Shown here: positions 1 through 7,290 of the stretch, in pieces
Position numbering within the stretch: the first letter of the stretch is position 1
Layout: each line of letters begins with the position of its first letter
Assembly: GCF_016907925.1 (NCBI RefSeq)
Contig: NZ_JAFBCZ010000026.1
Coordinates: 1 to 64,000, forward strand
Direction: 5' to 3'
From: Herpetosiphon giganteus
GTDB lineage: Bacteria > Chloroflexota > Chloroflexia > Chloroflexales > Herpetosiphonaceae
Length of the DNA stretch: 64,000 nt
Made by a program: the position numbers and the translations under genes
Notes under the pieces: generated by a model
Seen by the model: the letters and a program-made list of their open reading frames with translations, nothing else
Databases searched by the model: none
What the model was told of the DNA's origin: nothing

Positions 1-74
1 GTCATGGTGATGGCTCCATGAACAAGCGATGCTGTGCTGAGCATGCCATGGAATCGGGCGCTTGTCGAGACCCC

Positions 75-111
75 TATGGATTGTGCAACACTCTGGTCAG
101 GGGATTAAAAC
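75..111. repeat. Degenerate first CRISPR repeat
   Basis: Only the last 16 bases (GTCAGGGGATTAAAAC) match the array repeat exactly. The 5' half is diverged, with scattered matches only. Nothing repeat-like is seen in bases 1-74, so this is the outer edge of the array on the left side. Confidence 0.75.
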
Positions 112-2259
112 ATAATAGCGGCCACCAAAGCACCAATACCAGCACTACATTCGAATAACCAAAATCCTCGTCAGGGGATTAAAACCTGGCGTTGATGACC
201 ACGAAACCGTTGTGATCGTCGTAAGATTCGAATAACCAAAATCCTCGTCAGGGGATTAAAACCTCCTTTGACTTCCACAGTAGCGGGCAGGCCATACACA
301 ATTCGAATAACCAAAATCCTCGTCAGGGGATTAAAACTTAATATCGGCGGTGTAAAAATTACACTTGGCAACAATCATTCGAATAACCAAAATCCTCGTC
401 AGGGGATTAAAACTCCATTCGTACAAAAGCATAGCCATCTAACGATTGTTCGATTCGAATAACCAAAATCCTCGTCAGGGGATTAAAACCAACAAAACCA
501 CGTAGTTTATTCAGGCTATCAACGCCTTTGATTCGAATAACCAAAATCCTCGTCAGGGGATTAAAACTCATGTTGAATCTGAGAAATTCTTTACAATGCA
601 AGGTGATTATTCGAATAACCAAAATCCTCGTCAGGGGATTAAAACTGATCTTAAGCTTGTTGGTGCTGGCCGCACTGGGTCATTTGTCATTCGAATAACC
701 AAAATCCTCGTCAGGGGATTAAAACCGATAACAATAAGCCATAGAATAAGCAAAACAAAGAAACTTAATTCGAATAACCAAAATCCTCGTCAGGGGATTA
801 AAACCCACATTCTAAGCATGACTTATTGATAGATGTTCCATTATTCGAATAACCAAAATCCTCGTCAGGGGATTAAAACTGTGTGGTGATGGCTCAAATA
901 GCCATTTATGGGTCGATGCATTCGAATAACCAAAATCCTCGTCAGGGGATTAAAACCTTGCCTTGGTGCTGCCATTATGGCGCTTGGGCCTGACGATTCG
1001 AATAACCAAAATCCTCGTCAGGGGATTAAAACGAAATTTAATTATTGCAGCCTACAATTCCTATAAAAAGAAATTCGAATAACCAAAATCCTCGTCAGGG
1101 GATTAAAACCTTTCACTGGTTTTGCCATACAATCTCCTATATCCAAGATTCGAATAACCAAAATCCTCGTCAGGGGATTAAAACTGCTTGAGCTGTGAGA
1201 CTAATCCGTTTCAAGGATGCTTTTAATTCGAATAACCAAAATCCTCGTCAGGGGATTAAAACTCTGCTTCACATCCCGCACCCATACATTTGGGAATTGA
1301 TGCATTCGAATAACCAAAATCCTCGTCAGGGGATTAAAACGCTCAGCATCAACCGCGTCATGGGCTGCCAGTCTTCATAGATTCGAATAACCCACATCCT
1401 CGGCAGGGGATTAAAACATGTCCTCTAACAAAAACTTGGCAATGCTCTGGCTGTCCATTCGAAGAACCCACATCCTCGGCAGGGGATTAAAACCGGATGT
1501 TGCGCCAAACGGGCAAGTTGTACTCGTAGATAGGATTCGAATAACCCACATCCTCGTCAGGGGATTAAAACTTTTGAAATTAGCATACGTCCTCCTGTGC
1601 CACTATCAATTCGAATAACCAAAATCCTCGTCAGGGGATTAAAACAGGCTCTTTTTTACTAGTTAATTTGTGCTTGGATACGAAAAAAAATTCGAATAAC
1701 CAAAATCCTCGTCAGGGGATTAAAACCGATTCACATGGTAGGTTTTCCCATAGATATGATCCTTAAATTCGAATAACCAAATCCTCGTCAGGGGATTAAA
1801 ACTCAAGCTAGAGCCATTCGCACACACATCACAATTGAAAATTCGAATAACCAAAATCCTCGTCAGGGGATTAAAACGGCGTTCTGGAATATCAATAGCG
1901 ACAGTAACTGTATTGATTCAAATAACCCACATCCTCGTCAGGGGATTAAAACTGAAGGCCGTTGGCGCTCCAATTGCGCCCGCAGTCTTTGAATTCGAAT
2001 AACCCACATCCTCGTCAGGGGATTAAAACATAGGTTGGATACATGGTGGCAGGCTTGCGCGTGGTGAATTCGAATAACCCACATCCTCGTCAGGGGATTA
2101 AAACGCCTATTGTGATGTAGGATTCGCCCAAGTGGGCCTTGTAAATTCGAATAACCCACATCCTCGTCAGGGGATTAAAACTGGCAACTACAGCGCACCA
2201 ACGCTGTTGGATAAAATATTAATTCGAATAACCCACAATCCTCGTCAGAGGATTAATAG
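75..2259. CRISPR. CRISPR array, 29 repeat units and 28 spacers
   Basis: Repeats of 37 bp begin ATTCGAATAACC and end CAGGGGATTAAAAC. They start at 75 (degenerate), 149, 226, 301, 377, 453, 531, 609, 689, 768, 843, 920, 996, 1073, 1148, 1226, 1304, 1381, 1457, 1535, 1609, 1690, 1767 (36 nt, one A lost), 1841, 1916, 1993, 2068, 2145 and 2222 (degenerate). All spacers differ and are 37-44 nt long. The middle reads CCAAAATCC in most units but CCCACATCC in the units at 1381, 1457, 1535 and from 1916 onward. AATCC/GGATT can form a short stem. The 3' end ATTAAAAC resembles the ATTGAAAC-type 8-nt crRNA handle of type I/III systems, favouring transcription on the plus strand. No cas gene lies in the window, so the subtype cannot be fixed. 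Both terminal repeats are degenerate, so leader position is uncertain. Confidence 0.98.
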
Positions 2260-2271
2260 CAGATCGGGTTT

Positions 2272-2305
2272 TGGTGGGTCGGGTGGGCATCGAACCCACC
2301 TAAAA
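2272..2305 (-). pseudogene. tRNA 3'-end-like fragment
   Basis: Read on the minus strand, this stretch gives a 5-bp T-stem (GTGGG/CCCAC) around the 7-nt loop TTCGATG. It is followed by the 7-nt acceptor strand CCGACCC, discriminator A and an encoded CCA. The matching 5' acceptor strand (GGGTCGG on the minus strand) and a D-arm are not found in the next 100 bases, so only the 3' part of a tRNA is present. It sits 12 bases past the last CRISPR repeat. Tail-end tRNA duplicates of this kind are typical attachment-site scars of integrative elements; that origin is inference, and chance resemblance is possible. Confidence 0.4.
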
Positions 2306-2370
2306 CCTCATTTTCTCATTTTGCAAGGGTCGATTTTTAGCGAGGTATTGAAGCGCAACAACGATTATTG

Positions 2371-2441
2371 ATCACCACCCTTCCGTCCCGCCTCAAGGCG
2401 GGAGACGCAGGGGTTTTCATCCCCTGCACCCCAAATATTTA
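2371..2441 (+). repeat. Dispersed repeat family A, copy 1
   Basis: About 70 bp beginning CACCACCCTTCCGTCC, with two nested hairpins: CCCGCCT/AGGCGGG and CAGGGG/CCCCTG. It ends in CCCCAAATATTTA. The stretch that follows (to about 2505) is repeated after copy 2, so the two copies form a direct repeat of about 130 bp. No gene is seen in 2306-2771. Confidence 0.85.
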
Positions 2442-2537
2442 GGAGTTGGAATGTTACTGTGATTCTATACCCCCAAACTTCGTGTGCTTCGCGATTCTTC
2501 ATTGCTGATCCCTGACCCCTGATTACGAGACCCTCGT

Positions 2538-2607
2538 TCACCACCCTTCCGTCCCGCCTCAAGGCGGGAGACGCAGGGGTTTTCATCCCCTGCACCCCAA
2601 ATATTTA
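2538..2607 (+). repeat. Dispersed repeat family A, copy 2
   Basis: Nearly identical to the copy at 2371-2441, including the downstream text about the 'cgtgcttcg' words (to about 2670). The pair is separated by about 30 bases of unrelated sequence. Confidence 0.85.
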
Positions 2608-2689
2608 GGGGTTGGAATGTTCCTGTGATTCTATAACCCCAAACTTCGCGTGCTTCGTGAGCTTCTAAGTATTAATAACTATTGAAATT

Positions 2690-2738
2690 AAAAAATGGAC
2701 GGATTTTCGTGCATTGCTCGAAGATTCGTCCATTTTGT
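2690..2738 (-). terminator. Rho-independent terminator of the hydrolase gene
   Basis: An 18-bp stem (arms 2692-2709 and 2719-2736, two G-U-type mismatches) with a 9-nt loop. On the minus strand the stem is followed by a U-rich tail (TTTTTTAATTTC). It lies 34 bases past the stop codon of the minus-strand gene at 2772. Confidence 0.85.
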
Positions 2739-2771
2739 ATTTAAGGGCTATCAAGGCAGGCTAAATTGGGG

Positions 2772-3581
2772 CTATGCGCTGGGGGAGCCGACTGCCGCAG
2801 CAGCAATGAGGTAGTGCCTAAACAGGGGCAACAAGTGTTTCGCGTTCACCATATGGCCTTGGCCTGCAAGCTGATCGTAGCTCGCATTGGGAATTTGTGC
2901 GGCTAACTTTTGGGATAGGCTACGAATCCCAGCTGGGCTTTTTGCGCCAGCCATGACATGCACGGGAATCTTGCATTGGCTGGCCCGCTCGAATGGTGGT
3001 AGATCGGCGGTTAAGCTCAGGTCGTAGGCGAGCGTTGGGGCAAGTGTGACCATGGTTTTCCAGCCTGGCATCAAACGCAGCATCCAACCAACAATTTTGG
3101 GCATGCCGATGCCTTGTAAAAAGCTGGTGATGGCACGAGCATGCTGGCCATGGGCAAGCATTGTTTCGATCTTGGCGCGCAAACTGGAATATTCGGCTTT
3201 TTCTGCTGCATCGTGGACGTAGGCTGGATCATAGAGGAACACTTGGTCGAGCTTTTCGGGATAGTGCAGCGCCGCTTCAAGCGCCAAAACAGCGCCCGAG
3301 GAATGGCCATAGACATGGGATTTGCCACCAGCAACCTCGATAAGCGCCAGCAAATCTTCAAGCTCACGTTCAAGGCTATACGGCAAGCTATCAGTGCTAT
3401 CGCCACGCCCGCGCCGATCGTACTTGTAGACCGTAAAAGCTTTGGCCAAGGCTTTGGCATCGCTAACAATCGGCGGAAACGAGCGAAAACAGGTTGCGCC
3501 GGTTACATAAATCAGCGGCGGGCCACTCCCATACACATCATAGGCCAGACGTGTTCCATCTTGTGAGCGGATAGTCTGCAT
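2772..3581 (-). CDS. Alpha/beta hydrolase
   Basis: Serine hydrolase of the alpha/beta-hydrolase fold; the substrate cannot be told from sequence. The start is taken at the ATG beginning MQTIRSQDG because a GGAG lies 6 bases upstream; a 14-residue longer reading frame has no such signal. The protein is 269 aa, normal for the family. Visible motifs are the oxyanion stretch GSGPPLIYVTG near residue 20, the nucleophile elbow YGHSSGA (Ser near residue 95) and the catalytic-His segment GQGHMVN near the C-terminus. The expected late Asp sits in an atypical context. No signal peptide, so probably cytoplasmic. It stands alone, with its own terminator, and its upstream side runs into a family B repeat. 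Confidence 0.85.
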   Translation of the reverse strand: MQTIRSQDGTRLAYDVYGSGPPLIYVTGATCFRSFPPIVSDAKALAKAFTVYKYDRRGRGDSTDSLPYSLERELEDLLALIEVAGGKSHVYGHSSGAVLALEAALHYPEKLDQVFLYDPAYVHDAAEKAEYSSLRAKIETMLAHGQHARAITSFLQGIGMPKIVGWMLRLMPGWKTMVTLAPTLAYDLSLTADLPPFERASQCKIPVHVMAGAKSPAGIRSLSQKLAAQIPNASYDQLAGQGHMVNAKHLLPLFRHYLIAAAAVGSPSA

Positions 3582-3610
3582 TGCTGCTCCAATCGTATCA
3601 AAGCGGTAAC

Positions 3611-3811
3611 TGCACTGGTACATCAGGTTAACCGCCGCCTGATCCCCTCACCCCAACCCCTCTCCCACGTGGCGGGAGAGGGGCTTTCATGCCGTGGTTC
3701 TTGCGCACGGCGTTGGTAAAAACGGCTGCTCCCCCGCGCCCGCGTCCAGTGGGAGAGCGGGCTGGGGGGGGTAAAGGGGACACGGTTGACAAGCCAATGA
3801 ACCAGTACAGG
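3611..3811. repeat. Dispersed repeat family B, complete copy
   Basis: MITE-like unit of about 200 bp. Its ends are related inverted repeats (left CTGCACTGGTACATC, right complement CTGTACTGGTTCATT). Inside are two GC-rich hairpins built from CCCTCACCCC/GGGGTGAGGG-type words. The rest of the 3582-3985 gap shows promoter-like AT-rich DNA before tlyA but no gene. Confidence 0.8.
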
Positions 3812-3985
3812 TAACTGCGCCAGTATAGCATAAATAGCACATATGATCTATATTAAATCTCCTTAGCTTTATCTGCCATAATTGCTGACAATAATTAATA
3901 GCCTTGTGGTCACGCCATGCGTGGCCTTTTTGTATTTAGGGGTTTCAGTTAAAATGATAGCCAGTCTACACAAAGGATTAGTCGC

Positions 3986-4789
3986 ATGACCAAGGTTAAA
4001 AAGCAACGTTTAGATGTCTTATTAGTTGAATTGCAACTTGCGCCAACCCGCGCCAAAGCCCAAGCATTAATTATGGCAGGCGATGTGATCGTCAATCAGC
4101 AAGCTGAAACCAAAGCTGGCACGCTAGTTGATCCTGCTGCGCAAATCACGCTTAAATCGAGTTTGCCCTATGTTGGGCGTGGTGGGCTAAAACTTGCCCA
4201 TGCACTCGATAGCTTTAATCTTGACCCGCAGGGCCAGATTGGCTTGGATGTTGGGGCGTGTACAGGCGGGTTTAGCGATGTGTTGTTGCAGCGCGATGCA
4301 GCCCATGTCTATGCAATTGATGTTGGCTATGGCCAGCTCGATTGGAAAATTCGCCAAGATCCACGGGTGACGGTGCTCGAACGCACCAATATTCGCTATT
4401 TGGAGCAGTTGCCCACGAGCGAAGAGCAAACGGCAGCGCTGGCAACCTGTGGGGTCGTCGATGTTTCGTTTATCTCGCTGGGCTTGGTGCTGCCAGCAAT
4501 GTTGCGCTTGCTGACCGCCGATGCCTGGATTGTCTGTTTGATCAAGCCGCAATTCGAGGCTGGCCCTGAGCATGTTGGCAAAGGCGGCATTGTGCGCGAT
4601 TCGGCGGTGCATCGCCAAGTAATCGAACGGGTGGTGCAGCAGGCAGCTGATTTAGGCTTAGGTTTGGCTGGATTGACTCGCTCGCCCATTACCGGAGCAG
4701 AGGGTAATATCGAATTTTTAGGCTATTTTCAACGGGGCGCTGCTGCAACAATTGATTTGTTACAGGCGTTAAGTGGCGTAGGTGTATGA
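3986..4789 (+). CDS. tlyA: TlyA family rRNA (cytidine-2'-O)-methyltransferase
   Basis: Predicted to methylate ribose 2'-O of rRNA cytidines using SAM, as TlyA does for 16S/23S rRNA; the exact target here is inferred from the family. 267 aa. The N-terminal S4 RNA-binding domain (about residues 6-65) contains RLDVLLVELQLAPTRAKAQ. An FtsJ/Rossmann methyltransferase domain follows, with SAM motif LDVGACTGGFSDVLL near residue 90, VVDVSFISLGLVLP near 157 and LIKPQFEAG near 186. AAGGAT lies 7 bases before the ATG. The stop overlaps the pcm start by ATGA, so the two are translationally coupled at the head of a four-gene operon. Confidence 0.95.
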   Translation: MTKVKKQRLDVLLVELQLAPTRAKAQALIMAGDVIVNQQAETKAGTLVDPAAQITLKSSLPYVGRGGLKLAHALDSFNLDPQGQIGLDVGACTGGFSDVLLQRDAAHVYAIDVGYGQLDWKIRQDPRVTVLERTNIRYLEQLPTSEEQTAALATCGVVDVSFISLGLVLPAMLRLLTADAWIVCLIKPQFEAGPEHVGKGGIVRDSAVHRQVIERVVQQAADLGLGLAGLTRSPITGAEGNIEFLGYFQRGAAATIDLLQALSGVGV

Positions 4790-5460
4790 GTGATGTTTGG
4801 CAACAGCAACGACAGCGCATGGTCGACGAACAATTAATCACACGCGGCATTCATGATCAGCGAGTTTTGGCAGCGATGGCGCATGTGCCGCGCCATTTAT
4901 TCGTGCCAGAAGCCGCACAAGCCCAAGCCTATAGCGACCAAGCCTTGCCCTTGACGCTGGGCCAAACCATCTCGCAGCCCTATATTGTGGCCTTGATGGC
5001 CCAGGAATTGTTGCTGAATCCTCATGAACAACTACTTGAAATTGGCGCTGGTTCAGGCTATGCTGCCGCAGTATTTGCCGAATTGGTGAGCAAGGTTGTG
5101 ACGATCGAGCGCCATCAAGCCCTCGCCAAGCAGACCTATGCGCTGCTCCACGACTTAGGCTATCGCAATATCGAACTCATCTGGGGTGATGGCTCGTTGG
5201 GGTATCTGGCAGCAGCACCCTATCATGCCATTAGCATTCCGGCGGCCACGCCGCAACTTGCCCAAACGTTGCTCAGCCAATTGCACGATGGCGGGCGCTT
5301 GGTTGCTCCGGTTGGCGAGGCCCACGATCAACGCTTAATTCGGCTGCAACGCCACGGCCAAGATTGGCAAAAAACGAGTATTAGCAACGTTCGCTTTGTG
5401 CCGCTGATTGGCGCTGGTGGCTGGGAGCAAGCACCAAAAACCACAGCGGAAGGAGAGTAG
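4786..5460 (+). CDS. pcm: Protein-L-isoaspartate O-methyltransferase
   Basis: Cytoplasmic repair enzyme that methylates isoaspartyl residues in aged proteins with SAM. 224 aa, the usual length. The family motif GQTISQPYIVALM (near residue 60) precedes the SAM loop LLEIGAGSGYAAAVFAEL (near residue 83), and GDGSLGYL with APYHAISIPAA follows. The start overlaps the end of tlyA by four bases (ATGA), and the next gene begins 5 bases after the stop, so it is in the middle of an operon. Identification rests on consecutive family motifs and is secure. Confidence 0.95.
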   Translation: MSDVWQQQRQRMVDEQLITRGIHDQRVLAAMAHVPRHLFVPEAAQAQAYSDQALPLTLGQTISQPYIVALMAQELLLNPHEQLLEIGAGSGYAAAVFAELVSKVVTIERHQALAKQTYALLHDLGYRNIELIWGDGSLGYLAAAPYHAISIPAATPQLAQTLLSQLHDGGRLVAPVGEAHDQRLIRLQRHGQDWQKTSISNVRFVPLIGAGGWEQAPKTTAEGE

Positions 5461-5465
5461 GCTCA

Positions 5466-6107
5466 ATGTTTAATCCACAGGCTGGCTATCCATTTCGCTC
5501 AGGTAACAAACCGCGCAATGAGCTATTTGAATTTGCCAAAGCATGGCTTGGAACGACCCTCGCCTTTGCGTTGGTTTATCGCGGTTTAGGGCTGCTGAAT
5601 GCAGTGATCATTATGGGCATCGCCGCTGGCCTCGGCATTGTCATCCACGAATTAGCTCATCGGGTTGTAGCGCGGCGCTTTGGCAGCCAAGCCCATTTTT
5701 TTGCCAACGATGCGATGTTGGTGATTTCAGTGCTGCTGGCATTAACTGGCTTTATCTTTGCAGCCCCTGGTGCGGTGCATCATCGTGGCTATCTGACCAA
5801 AAAACAAGTTGGTTTGGTCGCGGCTGCTGGGCCAGCCAGCAATATGGTTCTCGCGCTGCTTTCGTTAATTATCATCCAAATTGCCAAGATCCTGAACATT
5901 GAGTTTCTGTTTGTCATTGCCTTCTATAGCTATGTGGTCAATTCGCTACTGGGGATTTTTAATATGATCCCTTATGGCCCGTTGGATGGCGCTAAAATTA
6001 TGGACTGGGACATGCGGGCATTTATTGCCATGGCCTCCGTTGGTGGGCTGTTGTATGTTGTACAATACCTGCCGATCGCCAAAAACTTAATTGTCTTTGG
6101 CTTCTAA
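5466..6107 (+). CDS. Site-2-protease-like M50 family metallopeptidase
   Basis: Integral membrane zinc protease of the M50 family; the substrate is unknown. 213 aa, a short form without PDZ or CBS domains. HELAH near residue 61 gives two zinc-binding His residues and the catalytic Glu within the second hydrophobic segment. The later NMIPYGPLDGAKI near residue 164 carries the conserved NxxPxxxLDG ligand motif. Five or six hydrophobic segments are visible. GGAG lies upstream of the ATG, and the gene is 5 bases after pcm and 18 before tpiA, so co-transcribed with both. Proteins of this type are commonly annotated as site-2 protease family proteins. Confidence 0.9.
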   Translation: MFNPQAGYPFRSGNKPRNELFEFAKAWLGTTLAFALVYRGLGLLNAVIIMGIAAGLGIVIHELAHRVVARRFGSQAHFFANDAMLVISVLLALTGFIFAAPGAVHHRGYLTKKQVGLVAAAGPASNMVLALLSLIIIQIAKILNIEFLFVIAFYSYVVNSLLGIFNMIPYGPLDGAKIMDWDMRAFIAMASVGGLLYVVQYLPIAKNLIVFGF

Positions 6108-6125
6108 AGCTTTTTTGGAGGATGT

Positions 6126-6878
6126 ATGCGCCGACCATTGTTGGCTGGTAATTGGAAGATGCACTACGGGGTCAGTGAGGGTGTGGCCTTGGTTGAGGCA
6201 CTTAGCGCTGATTTGACCGATTTGAACGACCGTGATGTGGTGGTTTGCCCACCATTCACCTTGTTGGGCAGCTTAGCGCCCTTGCTTGATGGGACTGCCG
6301 TGGCTTTAGGTGCGCAAAATATGCACTACGAAGCCAAAGGCGCGTTTACTGGCGAAATCGCGCCCCAAATGCTCAAAGAATTGGGCTGTAGCTATGTGAT
6401 TTTGGGCCATAGCGAACGCCGCCAATATTTCGGCGAAACCGATGAGCTGATCAATCGCAAAGCTCATGCTGCCTTGGCCAATGGCCTCAAGCCGATCGTG
6501 TGTGTTGGCGAAGTTAAGGCCGAACGCGATAGTGGCCAAGCAGAAAGCGTCGTGGTTGGGCAATTACGCGGCAGTTTGGCTGGATTAAGCGCCGAGCAAT
6601 TGCGCAGCGTCGTGATTGCCTACGAACCAGTCTGGGCAATCGGCACTGGCCATACCGCCACTCCCGCCGATGCCCAAGCCATGCACGCCCGGATTCGCGC
6701 CGAATTAGCAGCCTTGAGCGACCAAGCAACCGCCGACGCAATCATTATTCAGTACGGCGGTTCGGTCAAGCCCGATAACGTCGATGAATTGATGGCTCAG
6801 CCTGATATTGATGGCGCATTGGTTGGCGGAGCCGCGCTCAAAGCCGCCGATTTTATTCGGATTGTACGCTTTAAGTAG
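6126..6878 (+). CDS. tpiA: Triosephosphate isomerase
   Basis: Glycolytic and gluconeogenic enzyme interconverting dihydroxyacetone phosphate and glyceraldehyde 3-phosphate. 250 aa, full length. The active-site residues are in their standard motifs: AGNWKM (Asn9, Lys11), VILGHSERR (catalytic His near 95), AYEPVWAIGTG (catalytic Glu near 166 and flexible loop) and YGGSVKPDN plus GALVGGAAL at the phosphate site. GGAGG sits just before the ATG. It is the last gene of the tlyA-pcm-M50-tpiA operon; a family B repeat begins immediately after its stop. Confidence 0.98.
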   Translation: MRRPLLAGNWKMHYGVSEGVALVEALSADLTDLNDRDVVVCPPFTLLGSLAPLLDGTAVALGAQNMHYEAKGAFTGEIAPQMLKELGCSYVILGHSERRQYFGETDELINRKAHAALANGLKPIVCVGEVKAERDSGQAESVVVGQLRGSLAGLSAEQLRSVVIAYEPVWAIGTGHTATPADAQAMHARIRAELAALSDQATADAIIIQYGGSVKPDNVDELMAQPDIDGALVGGAALKAADFIRIVRFK

Positions 6879-6884
6879 GGACGA

Positions 6885-7250
6885 TCCCTCACCCCCCAAC
6901 CCCCTCTCCCACTCGACGCGGGCGAGGGGGACGATCCCTCACCCCCCAACCCCCTCTCCCACTGAACGCGGGCGAGGGGGAGCCGCCGTTTTTACCGATA
7001 CATTGCGCTAGAACCACCGCATGAAAGCCCCTCTCCTGCTCGGCGGGAGAGGGGTTGGGGTGAGGGCTTCTTCACAACCGATCTTTGAAAGAACTCCCCT
7101 AACCCTCTCGCCCACTCGACGCGGGCGAGGGGGAGCCGCCGTTTTTACCGATACATTGCGCAAGAACCACGCGGTTAAAGCCCCTCTCCTGCTCGGCGGG
7201 AGAGGGGTTGGGGTGAAGGCTGTTCCTCGCCCACTTGAATGCAGGTGAGG
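6885..7250. repeat. Dispersed repeat family B, two or more copies
   Basis: Back-to-back GC-rich units (about 6885-7065 and 7085-7232) with the family words CCCTCACCCC, GCGGGCGAGGGG, 'ttgcgcaagaacca' and GAGAGGGGTTGGGGTGA. The two share long stretches of exact identity. No gene is visible; short reading frames here are low-complexity translations of the repeat. Confidence 0.85.
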
Positions 7251-7290
7251 GGCTTTTTGTCGTTGCAGCCATTCTCATGGGCAAATACAA

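Noticed and set aside
1-2259. cas genes linked to the array
   Set aside because: None of the genes in the window has Cas1, Cas2, Cas6, Cas10 or other Cas motifs.
171-2371. Several short open frames within the CRISPR array, on both strands
   Set aside because: They are translations of the repeat (recurring NSNNQNPRQGIKT and FNPLTRILVIRI), not genes.
2272-2400. Complete minus-strand tRNA gene
   Set aside because: Only the T-arm, acceptor 3' strand and CCA are present; the matching 5' acceptor strand and D-arm are not found.
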